Shown here: in pieces, positions 1-5,493 of the stretch | How the letters are laid out: each line of letters starts with the position of its first letter | Numbering within the stretch: position 1 is the first letter of the stretch | Origin: an uncultured Desulfobacterium sp. | GTDB lineage: Bacteria > Desulfobacterota > Desulfobacteria > Desulfobacterales > Desulfobacteraceae | Reading direction: 5' to 3' | NCBI GenBank assembly: GCA_937124525.1 | Contig: CAKZLA010000378.1 | Coordinates: 1 to 5,495, forward strand | DNA: 5,495 bases | Notes under the pieces: model-generated | What the model saw: only the letters and a program-made list of their open reading frames with translations | The model's database searches: none | Told to the model about the DNA's origin: nothing | Made by a program: the position numbers and the translations under genes

Positions 1-123
1 TGCTCCCTCAATAACTCGGCAACCAAGGGCGATAAGAAGCGCCTCAATCTTGTTCCATTCCATATTCCCATTTACAGGGTCAGTGAAAATTGTAGCCAAG
101 GTTTTTTGGTGTTTTGTTTTCAT
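1..123 (-). CDS. hicA: HicA-like mRNA interferase toxin, N-terminal part (runs off left edge)
   Basis: The first 41 codons of a minus-strand gene are visible from an ATG at 123-121. The peptide begins MKTKHQKTLATIF and continues through MEWNKIEALLIALGCRVIEG. This matches the usual N-terminus of the longer HicA toxins: an MxxKHxKTLxxIF opening, then a WxxIEALLxALG helix, then V-EG leading into the small double-stranded-RNA-binding-like fold. HicA proteins cleave mRNA and are neutralised by HicB, normally encoded just downstream; here that would lie beyond the left edge and cannot be seen. The catalytic histidine region (G-S-H/R...) is also outside the window, so activity cannot be judged. No Shine-Dalgarno sequence precedes the ATG, and the promoter places the transcript start almost at the start codon. 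The identification rests on recalled family pattern, not on a search. Confidence 0.72.
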   Translation of the reverse strand, partial: MKTKHQKTLATIFTDPVNGNMEWNKIEALLIALGCRVIEGA

Positions 124-129
124 ACTAAT

Positions 130-158
130 ATGATAGCGCATAACGATTGCATGTGCAA
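130..158 (-). promoter_or_regulatory. sigma70-type promoter of the hicA-like gene
   Basis: On the minus strand a -35 box TTGCAC (158-153) and a -10 box TATCAT (135-130) are separated by exactly 17 bases. Each differs from consensus at one position. Transcription would start about 6-7 bases after the -10 box, near position 123-124, which is the A of the start codon, so the message would be leaderless or nearly so. Confidence 0.6.
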
Positions 159-175
159 GCTAAAAATGATTGCAT
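145..175. promoter_or_regulatory. operator-like repeats over the hicA promoter
   Basis: GATTGCAT occurs at 145-152 and again at 168-175, 23 bases apart (about two helical turns). The first copy belongs to a perfect palindrome TTGCA-TG-TGCAA (147-158) that covers the -35 box. The second begins a weaker version of the same palindrome just upstream. A second small inverted repeat, TATG/CATA (129-132 and 139-142), straddles the -10 box. HicB antitoxins commonly bind palindromes over their own promoter, so this is a plausible autoregulatory operator; that role is inferred. Confidence 0.4.
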
Positions 176-546
176 AGCACAACAACTCAAAATCGGCAAG
201 GAGGCTTTCCAACGTAAACATATACGGCTTGCCCGTATAATGTTTTGGTTGGATCATTAATCTCTTAAAAGCATCTTTTGGGGGCGAAATGGCGGATTTA
301 AGACCGTTTCAGGCCCCAAAATTATTTGTATTGTATTTAATTACAAACTGTTGTGACGGCCCGACCCAGCCTGACAGCCTGTGGATGAATATCCCCTCTA
401 TCCTTTTATAGCTTTTTCCAATCCATGCCCTTCTCTGTTACTCATATTTTGAATTTGATTCTCCTCTGTATTCCGACTACTGATAGGTAGATTTAATTTT
501 AGGAAGAGATTCAAGAGAGAATAAAATAAGTAACGGATATGGGTCC
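176..546. other. Gene-free region with two hairpins
   Basis: No convincing coding sequence was found on either strand. A perfect 7-bp hairpin TATACGG-CTTGC-CCGTATA sits at 221-239, without a T-run that would make it a clear terminator. A longer imperfect hairpin at 276-321 is listed separately. The stretch 350-546 shows nothing recognisable apart from an open frame running into the pseudogene that begins at 547. Confidence 0.5.
276..321. repeat. Long imperfect inverted repeat (hairpin)
   Basis: TTTTGGGG (276-283) pairs with CCCCAAAA (314-321). After a 2/3-base internal loop, GAAATGG (286-292) pairs with CCGTTTC (304-310) with one G-U pair. The loop is 293-303. The plus-strand side is followed by TTATTTGTATT, so it could be a bidirectional terminator or the remains of a small inverted-repeat element. 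No gene is seen ending just before it on the plus strand. Confidence 0.45.
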
Positions 547-818
547 ATGTGGAAAAAATCAGGGCTGAACCTTGATGCCCACAACGCCCTGCTGGACACT
601 CTGGGCAAGGGGTATACCGATATTTATTTCTTCCAGAAGGACCGCCCAAGGGCATGGAATATTTTGATTTTGTGATGGGTGAAGTCCATGGTCTGAGAAT
701 CAAGGAGCTGGTGGATGAAAAGGATATCCCCTGTCTGCGCATTGAAACCGATTACGGCATGGAGAATGTCAGGCAATTGGAACCCCGGATAGAGGCCTTT
801 ATCGAGCAATTGAAATAA
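547..818 (+). pseudogene. Internally deleted, frameshifted YjiM/double-cubane family gene remnant
   Basis: Two reading frames are needed to follow the homology. Codons 547-645 give MWKKSGLNLDAHNALL and onward to IYFFQKDR. From 648 the frame one base back continues KGMEYFDFVMGEVHGLRIKEL, then runs straight into IPCLRIETDYGMENV and RIEAFIEQLK, ending at TAA 816-818. The first ~60 codons resemble the N-terminal extension of the double-cubane cluster / 2-hydroxyacyl-CoA dehydratase-like family (xSQKxRPxGMxYFDFVxxEVHGLRIKEL). The last ~35 resemble its extreme C-terminus (IPxLRIETDY...QLxxRIEAF). Full members have roughly 320 more residues between these, including the cysteines that bind the clusters; all are absent here. 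The junction is near 711-725. The frameshift is best explained by loss of one base in the CGCCC run at 643-647. Only 50 bases separate it from an intact paralogue, so this was probably a tandem pair. An assembly collapse is an alternative explanation. No product is expected. Confidence 0.7.
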
Positions 819-852
819 AAAATTGGTATTTAAAACTGAAAAATCATCCTAT

Positions 853-858
853 GAGGGG
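853..858 (+). promoter_or_regulatory. Ribosome binding site deciding the 869 start
   Basis: GAGGGG with a 10-base spacer to ATG 869. The alternative start at 851 overlaps this site and has no purine-rich sequence before it, so translation probably begins six codons into the open frame. Confidence 0.6.
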
Positions 859-868
859 AATCATAATT

Positions 869-2023
869 ATGAATATTGAACCATTGATGAATGACGGATT
901 TGATGGAGAACCTGCCAAAAGAGTATTACGTTACATGGAGGGCCATAAGAAAAAGGGTCATCCCATTGTCGGCATCTATTGCGGGTATGCACCCATTGAA
1001 CTGATTTATGCCATGGGCATTGTCCCCACCGTTTTATGCGCCTTTTCCAAGACACCCATTCCCAGCGCAGAGGCCATTCTTCCTGCCAATCTTTGCCCCC
1101 TTATTAAATCCAGCTATGGATTTATTCTGGAGGGGACCTGCCCGTTTTTTTCCATGTCCCATGCCATAATCGCGGAAACCACCTGTGATGGAAAAAAGAA
1201 AATGTTTGAATTGGCAGCCCAGGTAAAGCCCTTACACGTCATGGATCTTCCCCAACTTCCAGATGAAGTGGAAGCCTTGGATAATTGGACGGTTATGATT
1301 CGAAAACTCCAGGGATTTCTCGAAAAAACCTTCCATAAAAAGGCCACGGATCAAACAATTGAAATGGCCATTCAAAAGACCAACCTCAAAAACAGCATGA
1401 TGAGAAAATTTTATGATTTTGCTGCCATCCACCCGCCCGTCATCAATTGGCAGGAGATGTATGATGTGGGTTTCCTCGCTTTGCCCTCCACTGGAGGTGA
1501 AATGATCCCCCTTTTGGAAACCCTGTTGAAAAAATTGGAACACCGAGTGGAACAGGGGGTGCACTATGGATCACCGGAATCTCACCGGGTGCTTGTGACC
1601 GGTTGTCCCGTGGGGGGCGATGCCCTTAAAATATTCAAGATCATCGAAGCCTCTGGCGGATTGGTGGTGGCACCGGATGCCTGCACCGGCATCAAGGCCT
1701 TCATGGGCGAAATCGAAGAAAACACCCCGGATCCTGTCAAGGCCATTGCCAAACGATATCTTGAAATTCCCTGTGCCTGCATGACACCCAATGATCGCCG
1801 GTTGTCGTCACTTTCTGAAATGATTGAAAAATTCAAACCCGATGCCGTGGTTGATTTTGTGCTGACTGCTTGCCATTCCTATAATGTGGAAGCCTATAAG
1901 GTCGGCGAATATGTGGAAGAAAAGCATGGATTGCCCTACTTGAAGATAGAGTCCGATTATTCGGACAATGATGAGGGGCAAATTCGAACCAAGATTGAAG
2001 CCTTGTTTGAAATTCTGGGGTAA
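869..2023 (+). CDS. yjiM: YjiM-like double-cubane / 2-hydroxyacyl-CoA dehydratase D-type family protein
   Basis: This 384-residue protein has the length and motifs of E. coli YjiM and of the double-cubane cluster proteins, relatives of the HgdB/FldC/BcrB-type subunits. Visible motifs, in order, are GIYCGYAP (Cys38), NLCPLIKSSYGF (Cys76), GTCPFF (Cys91), ETTCDGKKKM (Cys106), VTGCPVGG (Cys246), DACTG (Cys272), CACMTPNDRRL (Cys302, Cys304), LTACHSYN (Cys335) and the C-terminal LKIESDY. Family members hold Fe-S clusters between two Rossmann-like lobes and receive electrons from an ATP-hydrolysing activator (YjiL/HgdC type), in the cytoplasm. The physiological substrate of this branch is not settled, so no reaction is assigned. 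An ATG at 851 is also in frame, but GAGGGG at 853-858 lies 10 bases before the ATG at 869 and nothing similar precedes 851, so 869 is preferred. Neither an activator gene nor a second dehydratase subunit is present in the window. A damaged paralogue lies 50 bases upstream, and an inverted-repeat element begins 9 bases after the stop. The symbol denotes family membership, not proven orthology. Confidence 0.9.
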   Translation: MNIEPLMNDGFDGEPAKRVLRYMEGHKKKGHPIVGIYCGYAPIELIYAMGIVPTVLCAFSKTPIPSAEAILPANLCPLIKSSYGFILEGTCPFFSMSHAIIAETTCDGKKKMFELAAQVKPLHVMDLPQLPDEVEALDNWTVMIRKLQGFLEKTFHKKATDQTIEMAIQKTNLKNSMMRKFYDFAAIHPPVINWQEMYDVGFLALPSTGGEMIPLLETLLKKLEHRVEQGVHYGSPESHRVLVTGCPVGGDALKIFKIIEASGGLVVAPDACTGIKAFMGEIEENTPDPVKAIAKRYLEIPCACMTPNDRRLSSLSEMIEKFKPDAVVDFVLTACHSYNVEAYKVGEYVEEKHGLPYLKIESDYSDNDEGQIRTKIEALFEILG

Positions 2024-2032
2024 AGAACTGTT

Positions 2033-2145
2033 GGCTACCGCCATAAGCTGGGACAGTTTCAATCATCATTGTGTTTTAAATCCCCATTTCATAGGCATTC
2101 CCAAAGGATCATTCCCGAAAAGTGTCCCGCTTTATGTTGGTAGCC
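2033..2145. mobile_element. 113-bp inverted-repeat element (MITE-like, possibly IS21-type ends)
   Basis: The left end (2033-2059) and the reverse complement of the right end (2119-2145) agree at 21 of 27 positions with no gap. Both contain GGCTACC, then CATAA, then GGGACA, then TTT at identical spacing. Inside the right half CATTCCC is repeated at 2096-2102 and 2110-2116. Arrays of short repeats including GGGACA followed by a T-run are reminiscent of IS21-family ends, but this comparison is from memory. The element has no coding capacity and no clear target-site duplication. It starts 9 bases after the dehydratase-family stop codon, so it could also fold into a long hairpin at the 3' end of that transcript. 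Confidence 0.55.
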
Positions 2146-2265
2146 TTATAAAATAAGCCAGAAAAATTATCTATCGGGTTGTCGGATATAATGACCAACT
2201 CAAACACGTTTTAAATTTTCTTTTCCTTTTGAAGAAATTTGAATTTTCATAATTCTTTTAATACT
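2146..2265. other. AT-rich gap without recognisable features
   Basis: This stretch is rich in A/T runs and has no open frame or paired repeats of note. A TATAAT string near 2195 lacks a properly spaced -35 box on the plus strand. I see nothing else in it. Confidence 0.4.
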
Positions 2266-2760
2266 ATCCATCCAGGAACAACTTACCTGGAACCTTTGGG
2301 GCTTCCCGAGTTCTAAAGCGTATCTCTTCTTGCATACCACGGCCTGTGGACTCCGGCGGACCTCCACACTCTGCCATTAAACGAATGCTTCTGTGTTGCC
2401 TTCGGTGTACGTTAAAACCTTCGGCATCCGCAATTACCATTTCGAAGCTGTACCAGCACTTCAGGGTGCGCGACCACCCCTACGGCCTACACAATTTTCT
2501 GCCTACGCTTAACCCATCTTGTTCGCTGCATTAATTCATACAGCTCCGACCATGGGTCCAAGGCTCGGCTAATCCTTACAGAAATAAGGGACTCAGAAGT
2601 TTTTAATTTACCGCTTAATAATGAGACAAGTTATCATATAGTGGTCGCCAAGGGTTCATAAACGGTAAATCAATAAGATCTGACTCCCTAATTACTGATG
2701 ATTTCCTCTCGACAGGGACTTTCACCCTGTAAAATACGCCAAGCTTTCCTCGGCGCGATA
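2266..2760 (-). ncRNA. Group II intron-like RNA fragment (5' domains, no reverse transcriptase)
   Basis: Read on the minus strand, this region begins GCGCC...GGCG (2757-2737). A hairpin ACAGGG-TGAAAGT-CCCTGT (2730-2712) follows; AGGGTGAAAGTCCC near the 5' end is typical of domain I in bacterial group II introns. Further along are a long paired region (2580-2613 with 2663-2696), a hairpin formed by TGTGGA/TCCACA (2345-2350, 2363-2368) and the string GAACTCGGGAAGCC (2317-2304), which I associate with the stretch preceding the maturase gene. The expected GTGCG start is not intact (ATCGCGCC instead), there is no maturase frame, and no domain V/VI hairpin was found. It is therefore best read as a dead 5' fragment. 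Alternatives are another structured RNA or the noncoding end of an unknown mobile element. Small open frames overlapping it show no protein-like features. Confidence 0.5.
2580..2696. repeat. Long imperfect stem within the intron-like region
   Basis: Arm 2580-2597 pairs with 2679-2696 (15 of 18 positions). After symmetric 8-base internal segments, ATTTACCG (2606-2613) pairs perfectly with CGGTAAAT (2663-2670). The loop is 2614-2662. The equal spacing on both sides argues for a real RNA helix rather than chance. Confidence 0.6.
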
Positions 2761-2777
2761 ATCGTGGTGATGACCGG

Positions 2778-2804
2778 CGGGAATGAGGTGCAGCAGAATT
2801 CCCG
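2778..2804. repeat. Hairpin between the kinase gene and the intron-like RNA
   Basis: CGGGAAT (2778-2784) pairs perfectly with ATTCCCG (2798-2804) around a 13-base loop. It lies 18 bases past the kinase stop codon on the minus strand. It has no T-run, so it is at most a weak terminator; some group II introns insert next to such hairpins. Confidence 0.35.
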
Positions 2805-2822
2805 TCCGAGTGCATGCCATGG

Positions 2823-3731
2823 TTATATTGTCCAATCGGGAATAGTCTTATCGAAATATTGATAGTGTTGCAATATAGACTTTATCTTGTGCTCAATATT
2901 CCCCATGGTTTCTGGATAAAATCGTAGCGTCCAGACAACTGTTGAAAATATGCTCATTGCTATATAGATACTTATTTTACGACAATCATCTTCGCCAATT
3001 CCATGCTTTCCGTAATATCCTTTTACCTGTCCTTTAGCGAAATCCTTACTGACAGGCCATGTGAACCATTCAAGCTTTACAAATTCATGAAGAGGATCGC
3101 CCCAATCATACCTATTGAAATCGAGAATCCCACCATATTCATTATTATTGACAATGATGTTTCCAAGGTGAAAGTCATCATGCTGAAGCAAGTCAGGTCC
3201 TGAATCTGTCTGATTGTAGTTTATTTCAATAAATCTCTGCACCTTTTTATCTTCATCGAATTTGTAGCCTACTTCGCTGTACATTTTTAAATAATGATCG
3301 TGTTTTTTCCATTTTCTTTTATACCAAGTTCTTGTATCAGATGCTACGCTGTTAATTTTTTTTAGATCTTTTCCAGCCCTGACCCCCATTTTGTATTGCT
3401 GCGACCGGGTTGTTTCATTGATCCGGGTCTCAGCATCGTGCCCCGGCAAATAACTATATAAAAAGTAAATCGTAATTTTATCAGTGCTCTCAAAAAAAGC
3501 AACAGGTTTGTTGCATTTTACCCCTTGCCTGTATAATCTGCTCATCAGATCATACTCTTCTTTTTTTCTTTCAAGCATATTTGATTGGGATGATCTCAGT
3601 AAAAATATCCCTTTTTCTGCTATCACTTGCCATTTTTTTTCAGTGGAAAAGCCTTTTTCAATTGGTAGGATTTTATAAATCTCTCCAATGGCCTCCTCAG
3701 ATCTAATCTGTATTTCTTTTGACTCAAGCAT
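2823..3731 (-). CDS. APH/choline-kinase-fold phosphotransferase (small-molecule kinase)
   Basis: This 302-residue protein has the length and layout of the phosphotransferase enzyme family (aminoglycoside phosphotransferase-like). The N-lobe carries FLLRSS (about residues 43-48), with Arg in the place often used for ATP binding, and a conserved helix ERKKEEYDLM. The hinge is YSYLPGHDAE. The catalytic loop is HDDFHLGN (residues 184-191), fitting HxDxxxxN with Asp186 as catalytic base and Asn191 as metal ligand. The metal-binding motif is GGILDFNRYDWGDP (Asp204). All key residues are present, so the enzyme is probably active and cytoplasmic; the substrate cannot be told from sequence, and antibiotic resistance should not be assumed. 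The frame is open from a TTG at 3740, but ATG 3731 with AAGGA upstream (11-base spacer) is preferred. It starts 14 bases after the stop of the truncated barrel gene, suggesting a shared transcript and coupled translation. The gene is clearly AT-rich compared with the Fe-S gene, and its style recalls Firmicutes homologues, hinting at transfer. Confidence 0.85.
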   Translation of the reverse strand: MLESKEIQIRSEEAIGEIYKILPIEKGFSTEKKWQVIAEKGIFLLRSSQSNMLERKKEEYDLMSRLYRQGVKCNKPVAFFESTDKITIYFLYSYLPGHDAETRINETTRSQQYKMGVRAGKDLKKINSVASDTRTWYKRKWKKHDHYLKMYSEVGYKFDEDKKVQRFIEINYNQTDSGPDLLQHDDFHLGNIIVNNNEYGGILDFNRYDWGDPLHEFVKLEWFTWPVSKDFAKGQVKGYYGKHGIGEDDCRKISIYIAMSIFSTVVWTLRFYPETMGNIEHKIKSILQHYQYFDKTIPDWTI

Positions 3732-3745
3732 AACTCCCAATTTCC

Positions 3746-4207
3746 TTACAAAAGCCCCCAGTGATTATCAAAAATCTCATCGTTGTTGTGCAAATGAACA
3801 TATTGAATCCGATCTCCCAAACCTTTTATCCATCCCTCAAGCGTTTTAGAGGAGTTGGAATGAACGTGCCCAATATCAAGACAAGAGGTAAGTACGTTTC
3901 TTTGTAGTATCTCGTTCACACGGTCAAGGAGTTCAGAAATCACAGAGTAATCGTCGTCATACACATTCTCCAGATGAAACTGCATACTCGAATTTTTATT
4001 TGAGAGGAAATCCACCCAAAACTTAACTGAATTATTGATCCAACTTTCTCGCGGATATGTCTTCGGAATATAACCTGTATGCAATATAAAATGCTGTGCA
4101 CCGACAACCTTAGCTAACTCATATGCACTTTGGAATCTCCTTCTTGCCACTTCCTGAATCAGTATATCTCTACTGGCTGGAACCAACTCTGAAAATGGAC
4201 CGTGAAA
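3746..4207 (-). pseudogene. Sugar-phosphate isomerase/epimerase-like TIM barrel, truncated at both ends
   Basis: The reading frame begins mid-domain with FHGPFSELVPASRD and ends abruptly after DNHWGLL. It contains the metal-site motifs of the xylose isomerase-like / AP-endonuclease-2 superfamily: HTG (ILHTGYIP), LENV, CLDIGHVH and VHLHNND. This covers roughly barrel strands 2 to 7. About the first 50-60 residues and the last 40-60 usual for the family are missing, so the barrel cannot close and the protein is probably not functional. The frame stays open to 4240, but codons beyond 4207 do not look like this family. No ATG starts it; a TTG at 4186 would give a 146-residue product. The frame one base back continues into the kinase frame, but it does not encode the missing C-terminus, so a simple frameshift does not repair the gene. 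It was probably the first gene of a pair with the downstream kinase. Confidence 0.7.
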
Positions 4208-4220
4208 CCCGCGCAGCGGG
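4208..4220 (-). terminator. Possible weak terminator downstream of the Fe-S gene
   Basis: CCCGC-TGC-GCGGG on the minus strand followed by TTTC, 80 bases beyond the Fe-S gene's stop. The stem is only 5 bp and the T-run is short. It ends exactly where barrel homology starts, so it may mark an insertion or deletion boundary. Confidence 0.3.
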
Positions 4221-4272
4221 ATGGTTTTCGAAACTTTATCTCATATTGTCGGAGTATTAACTTGGTCCGACC

Positions 4273-4303
4273 TGGCGACCTCGTGGCGTGGCGACCCGCG
4301 ACC
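4273..4303. repeat. Short GC-rich direct repeats after the Fe-S gene
   Basis: TGGCGACC occurs at 4273-4280 and 4289-4296, with related TGGCG (4284-4288) and CGCGACC (4297-4303). This block is far more GC-rich than the flanking DNA and abuts the stop codon of the Fe-S gene. No function is apparent. Confidence 0.4.
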
Positions 4304-5397
4304 TATTTGAGAAGATGGATCTGCCTGGTTGTGACAGCATCCTTTATCAGTTTTCCGGTTATTTTAAGCCGGCCAAACCGTCCTTTCTTCTTGGCCATAA
4401 TGATGTCATACAGATCTTCCCTCGTTTTCGGTGGGCGAGTCTCCTTATCTTTTTTGTGCAGGACAACAGACTTGGTCGGACAGGCTGCAACGCAAAGGCC
4501 ACAACCGATGCACCGGTTCAGATCAATGACCGGCACCTGCCTTTTTTCAAGCATCTTTACCGCAGTCACCTGACATTTTTTTTCACAGGTCCCGCACCCA
4601 TTGCAGGTATCCGTATCAATGGCAGCATAAAAGTTTGATGCCCAATAATCCAACGGTTTGGGCAAAAACTTCTGCATCCGCAGCATACCACAACAGCAAC
4701 CACAGCAAGAGCAGATAAACTCAGCCTTTTCTGTATTAGAAGGTTGCAGGACCATACCCTCTTGCACGTTTTTTTCAAGAATTGACAATGCTTCATACAT
4801 ATCAACCGTTCTTCCAACACCTGACCGGAGCACTGCTTTGGCAAAGTCGCCAATACCCAGACAGGTTTCTTTACGTTCTGTCAATTTGCAGGGTTCATCC
4901 AGCAGGCTCTGCTTCTTGCGGCAGATACATTCGAAAATGGCAATATTTTTACCGATGGGGATTGTTCGCATCTGAGGCAGTTCGGTACTCAAGAAGGACA
5001 CTCCGAATTTACGGTCTGATGTGTAAGTGTCAAAATCTTTTATAAATTCAGGTGTGAGCCTGTCCAGTTGATATTCATACATTCCCACAATCAACGGTGC
5101 CGCACAATAATATTTGATGTCACCTTTTATCTTTGATTCCAGTCCACCTTTTTCTTCAAGTCTATCAAAAATCATAGATAATTTTTTCAGAGAATCTACA
5201 AGACCTCGTGCCCGATGATAAATCGTTTCAATAGGCTCAAGTTTGTATGTCAAATAGATCGCAAGTCTGGCTTCATCAGGTGTAAAAATATGTTTTAGAA
5301 TCCGAATCTCGGCGCCGGAAGAAGTCGCAGGATAACCCACAGCCAGGCTGTCCAGATGTTTTTGCAAACGCAAATAAATTTTTTCATCGTTTTCCAT
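4303..5397 (-). CDS. Multi-cluster Fe-S protein with C-terminal 2[4Fe-4S] ferredoxin domain
   Basis: This 364-residue protein has three parts. Residues 1-85 hold a helical domain beginning HLDSLAVGYPATSSGAEIRI, with a following FTPDEARLAIYL resembling a winged-helix-like module that I associate with Fe-S proteins of Desulfobacterota and clostridia. Residues 157-236 hold two extra cysteine groups: CICR...C...C (Cys157, 159, 170, 179) and CSCCGCCCGM (Cys229, 231, 232, 234-236). Residues 265-306 form a classic bacterial dicluster ferredoxin: CNGCGTCEKKC (Cys265, 268, 271, 275) and CIGCGLCVAACP (Cys296, 299, 302, 306). No signal peptide or membrane segment is visible, so it should be a cytoplasmic low-potential electron carrier; partner and pathway are unknown. 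The start ATG 5397 is supported by AAGG (5408-5405) with a 7-base spacer. The stop of an upstream frame overlaps that site, which suggests an operon with translational coupling. Confidence 0.9.
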   Translation of the reverse strand: MENDEKIYLRLQKHLDSLAVGYPATSSGAEIRILKHIFTPDEARLAIYLTYKLEPIETIYHRARGLVDSLKKLSMIFDRLEEKGGLESKIKGDIKYYCAAPLIVGMYEYQLDRLTPEFIKDFDTYTSDRKFGVSFLSTELPQMRTIPIGKNIAIFECICRKKQSLLDEPCKLTERKETCLGIGDFAKAVLRSGVGRTVDMYEALSILEKNVQEGMVLQPSNTEKAEFICSCCGCCCGMLRMQKFLPKPLDYWASNFYAAIDTDTCNGCGTCEKKCQVTAVKMLEKRQVPVIDLNRCIGCGLCVAACPTKSVVLHKKDKETRPPKTREDLYDIIMAKKKGRFGRLKITGKLIKDAVTTRQIHLLK

Positions 5398-5406
5398 TGG
5401 CTCACC

Positions 5407-5493
5407 TTACGGTTCACTTTCCATATTCAAATGGAGACAATTGGGCTTATCCTGTTCCACTGATATTACACAATGGGTTAGCGTCTGTCTGTT
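5407..5493 (-). CDS. C-terminal tail of an unidentified upstream gene (partial)
   Basis: An open frame enters from the right edge and gives 28 residues, ending CLHLNMESEP before TAA at 5409-5407. It is in the same direction as the Fe-S gene, and its stop codon overlaps that gene's Shine-Dalgarno sequence, leaving 9 bases to the ATG. That tight spacing is the main reason to believe it is real. The visible piece is too short to assign a family. Confidence 0.4.
   Translation of the reverse strand, partial: NRQTLTHCVISVEQDKPNCLHLNMESEP

Noticed and set aside
221..239. TATACGG hairpin as a rho-independent terminator
   Set aside because: No T-run follows it on either strand and no gene ends next to it.
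398..809. Minus-strand open frames opposite the upstream pseudogene
   Set aside because: Their peptides are arbitrary, while the plus strand carries family motifs in two frames.
2346..2534. A 62-codon plus-strand open frame
   Set aside because: It lies across hairpins of the intron-like region; the peptide has no recognisable motif and there is no ribosome binding site.
2615..2815. A 66-codon minus-strand open frame just after the kinase gene
   Set aside because: It overlaps the paired arms of the intron-like RNA, has a low-complexity Arg/Ser-rich peptide and shows no protein family resemblance.
3735..3765. Programmed frameshift joining the barrel frame to the kinase frame at the GGGGG run
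   Set aside because: The frames are related by a one-base step back, but there is no proper slippery heptamer, and the kinase has its own start and upstream AAGGA.
4202..4638. Two plus-strand open frames of 116-123 codons
   Set aside because: They are antisense to the ferredoxin domain of the Fe-S gene, whose cysteine spacing leaves no doubt about the true frame.
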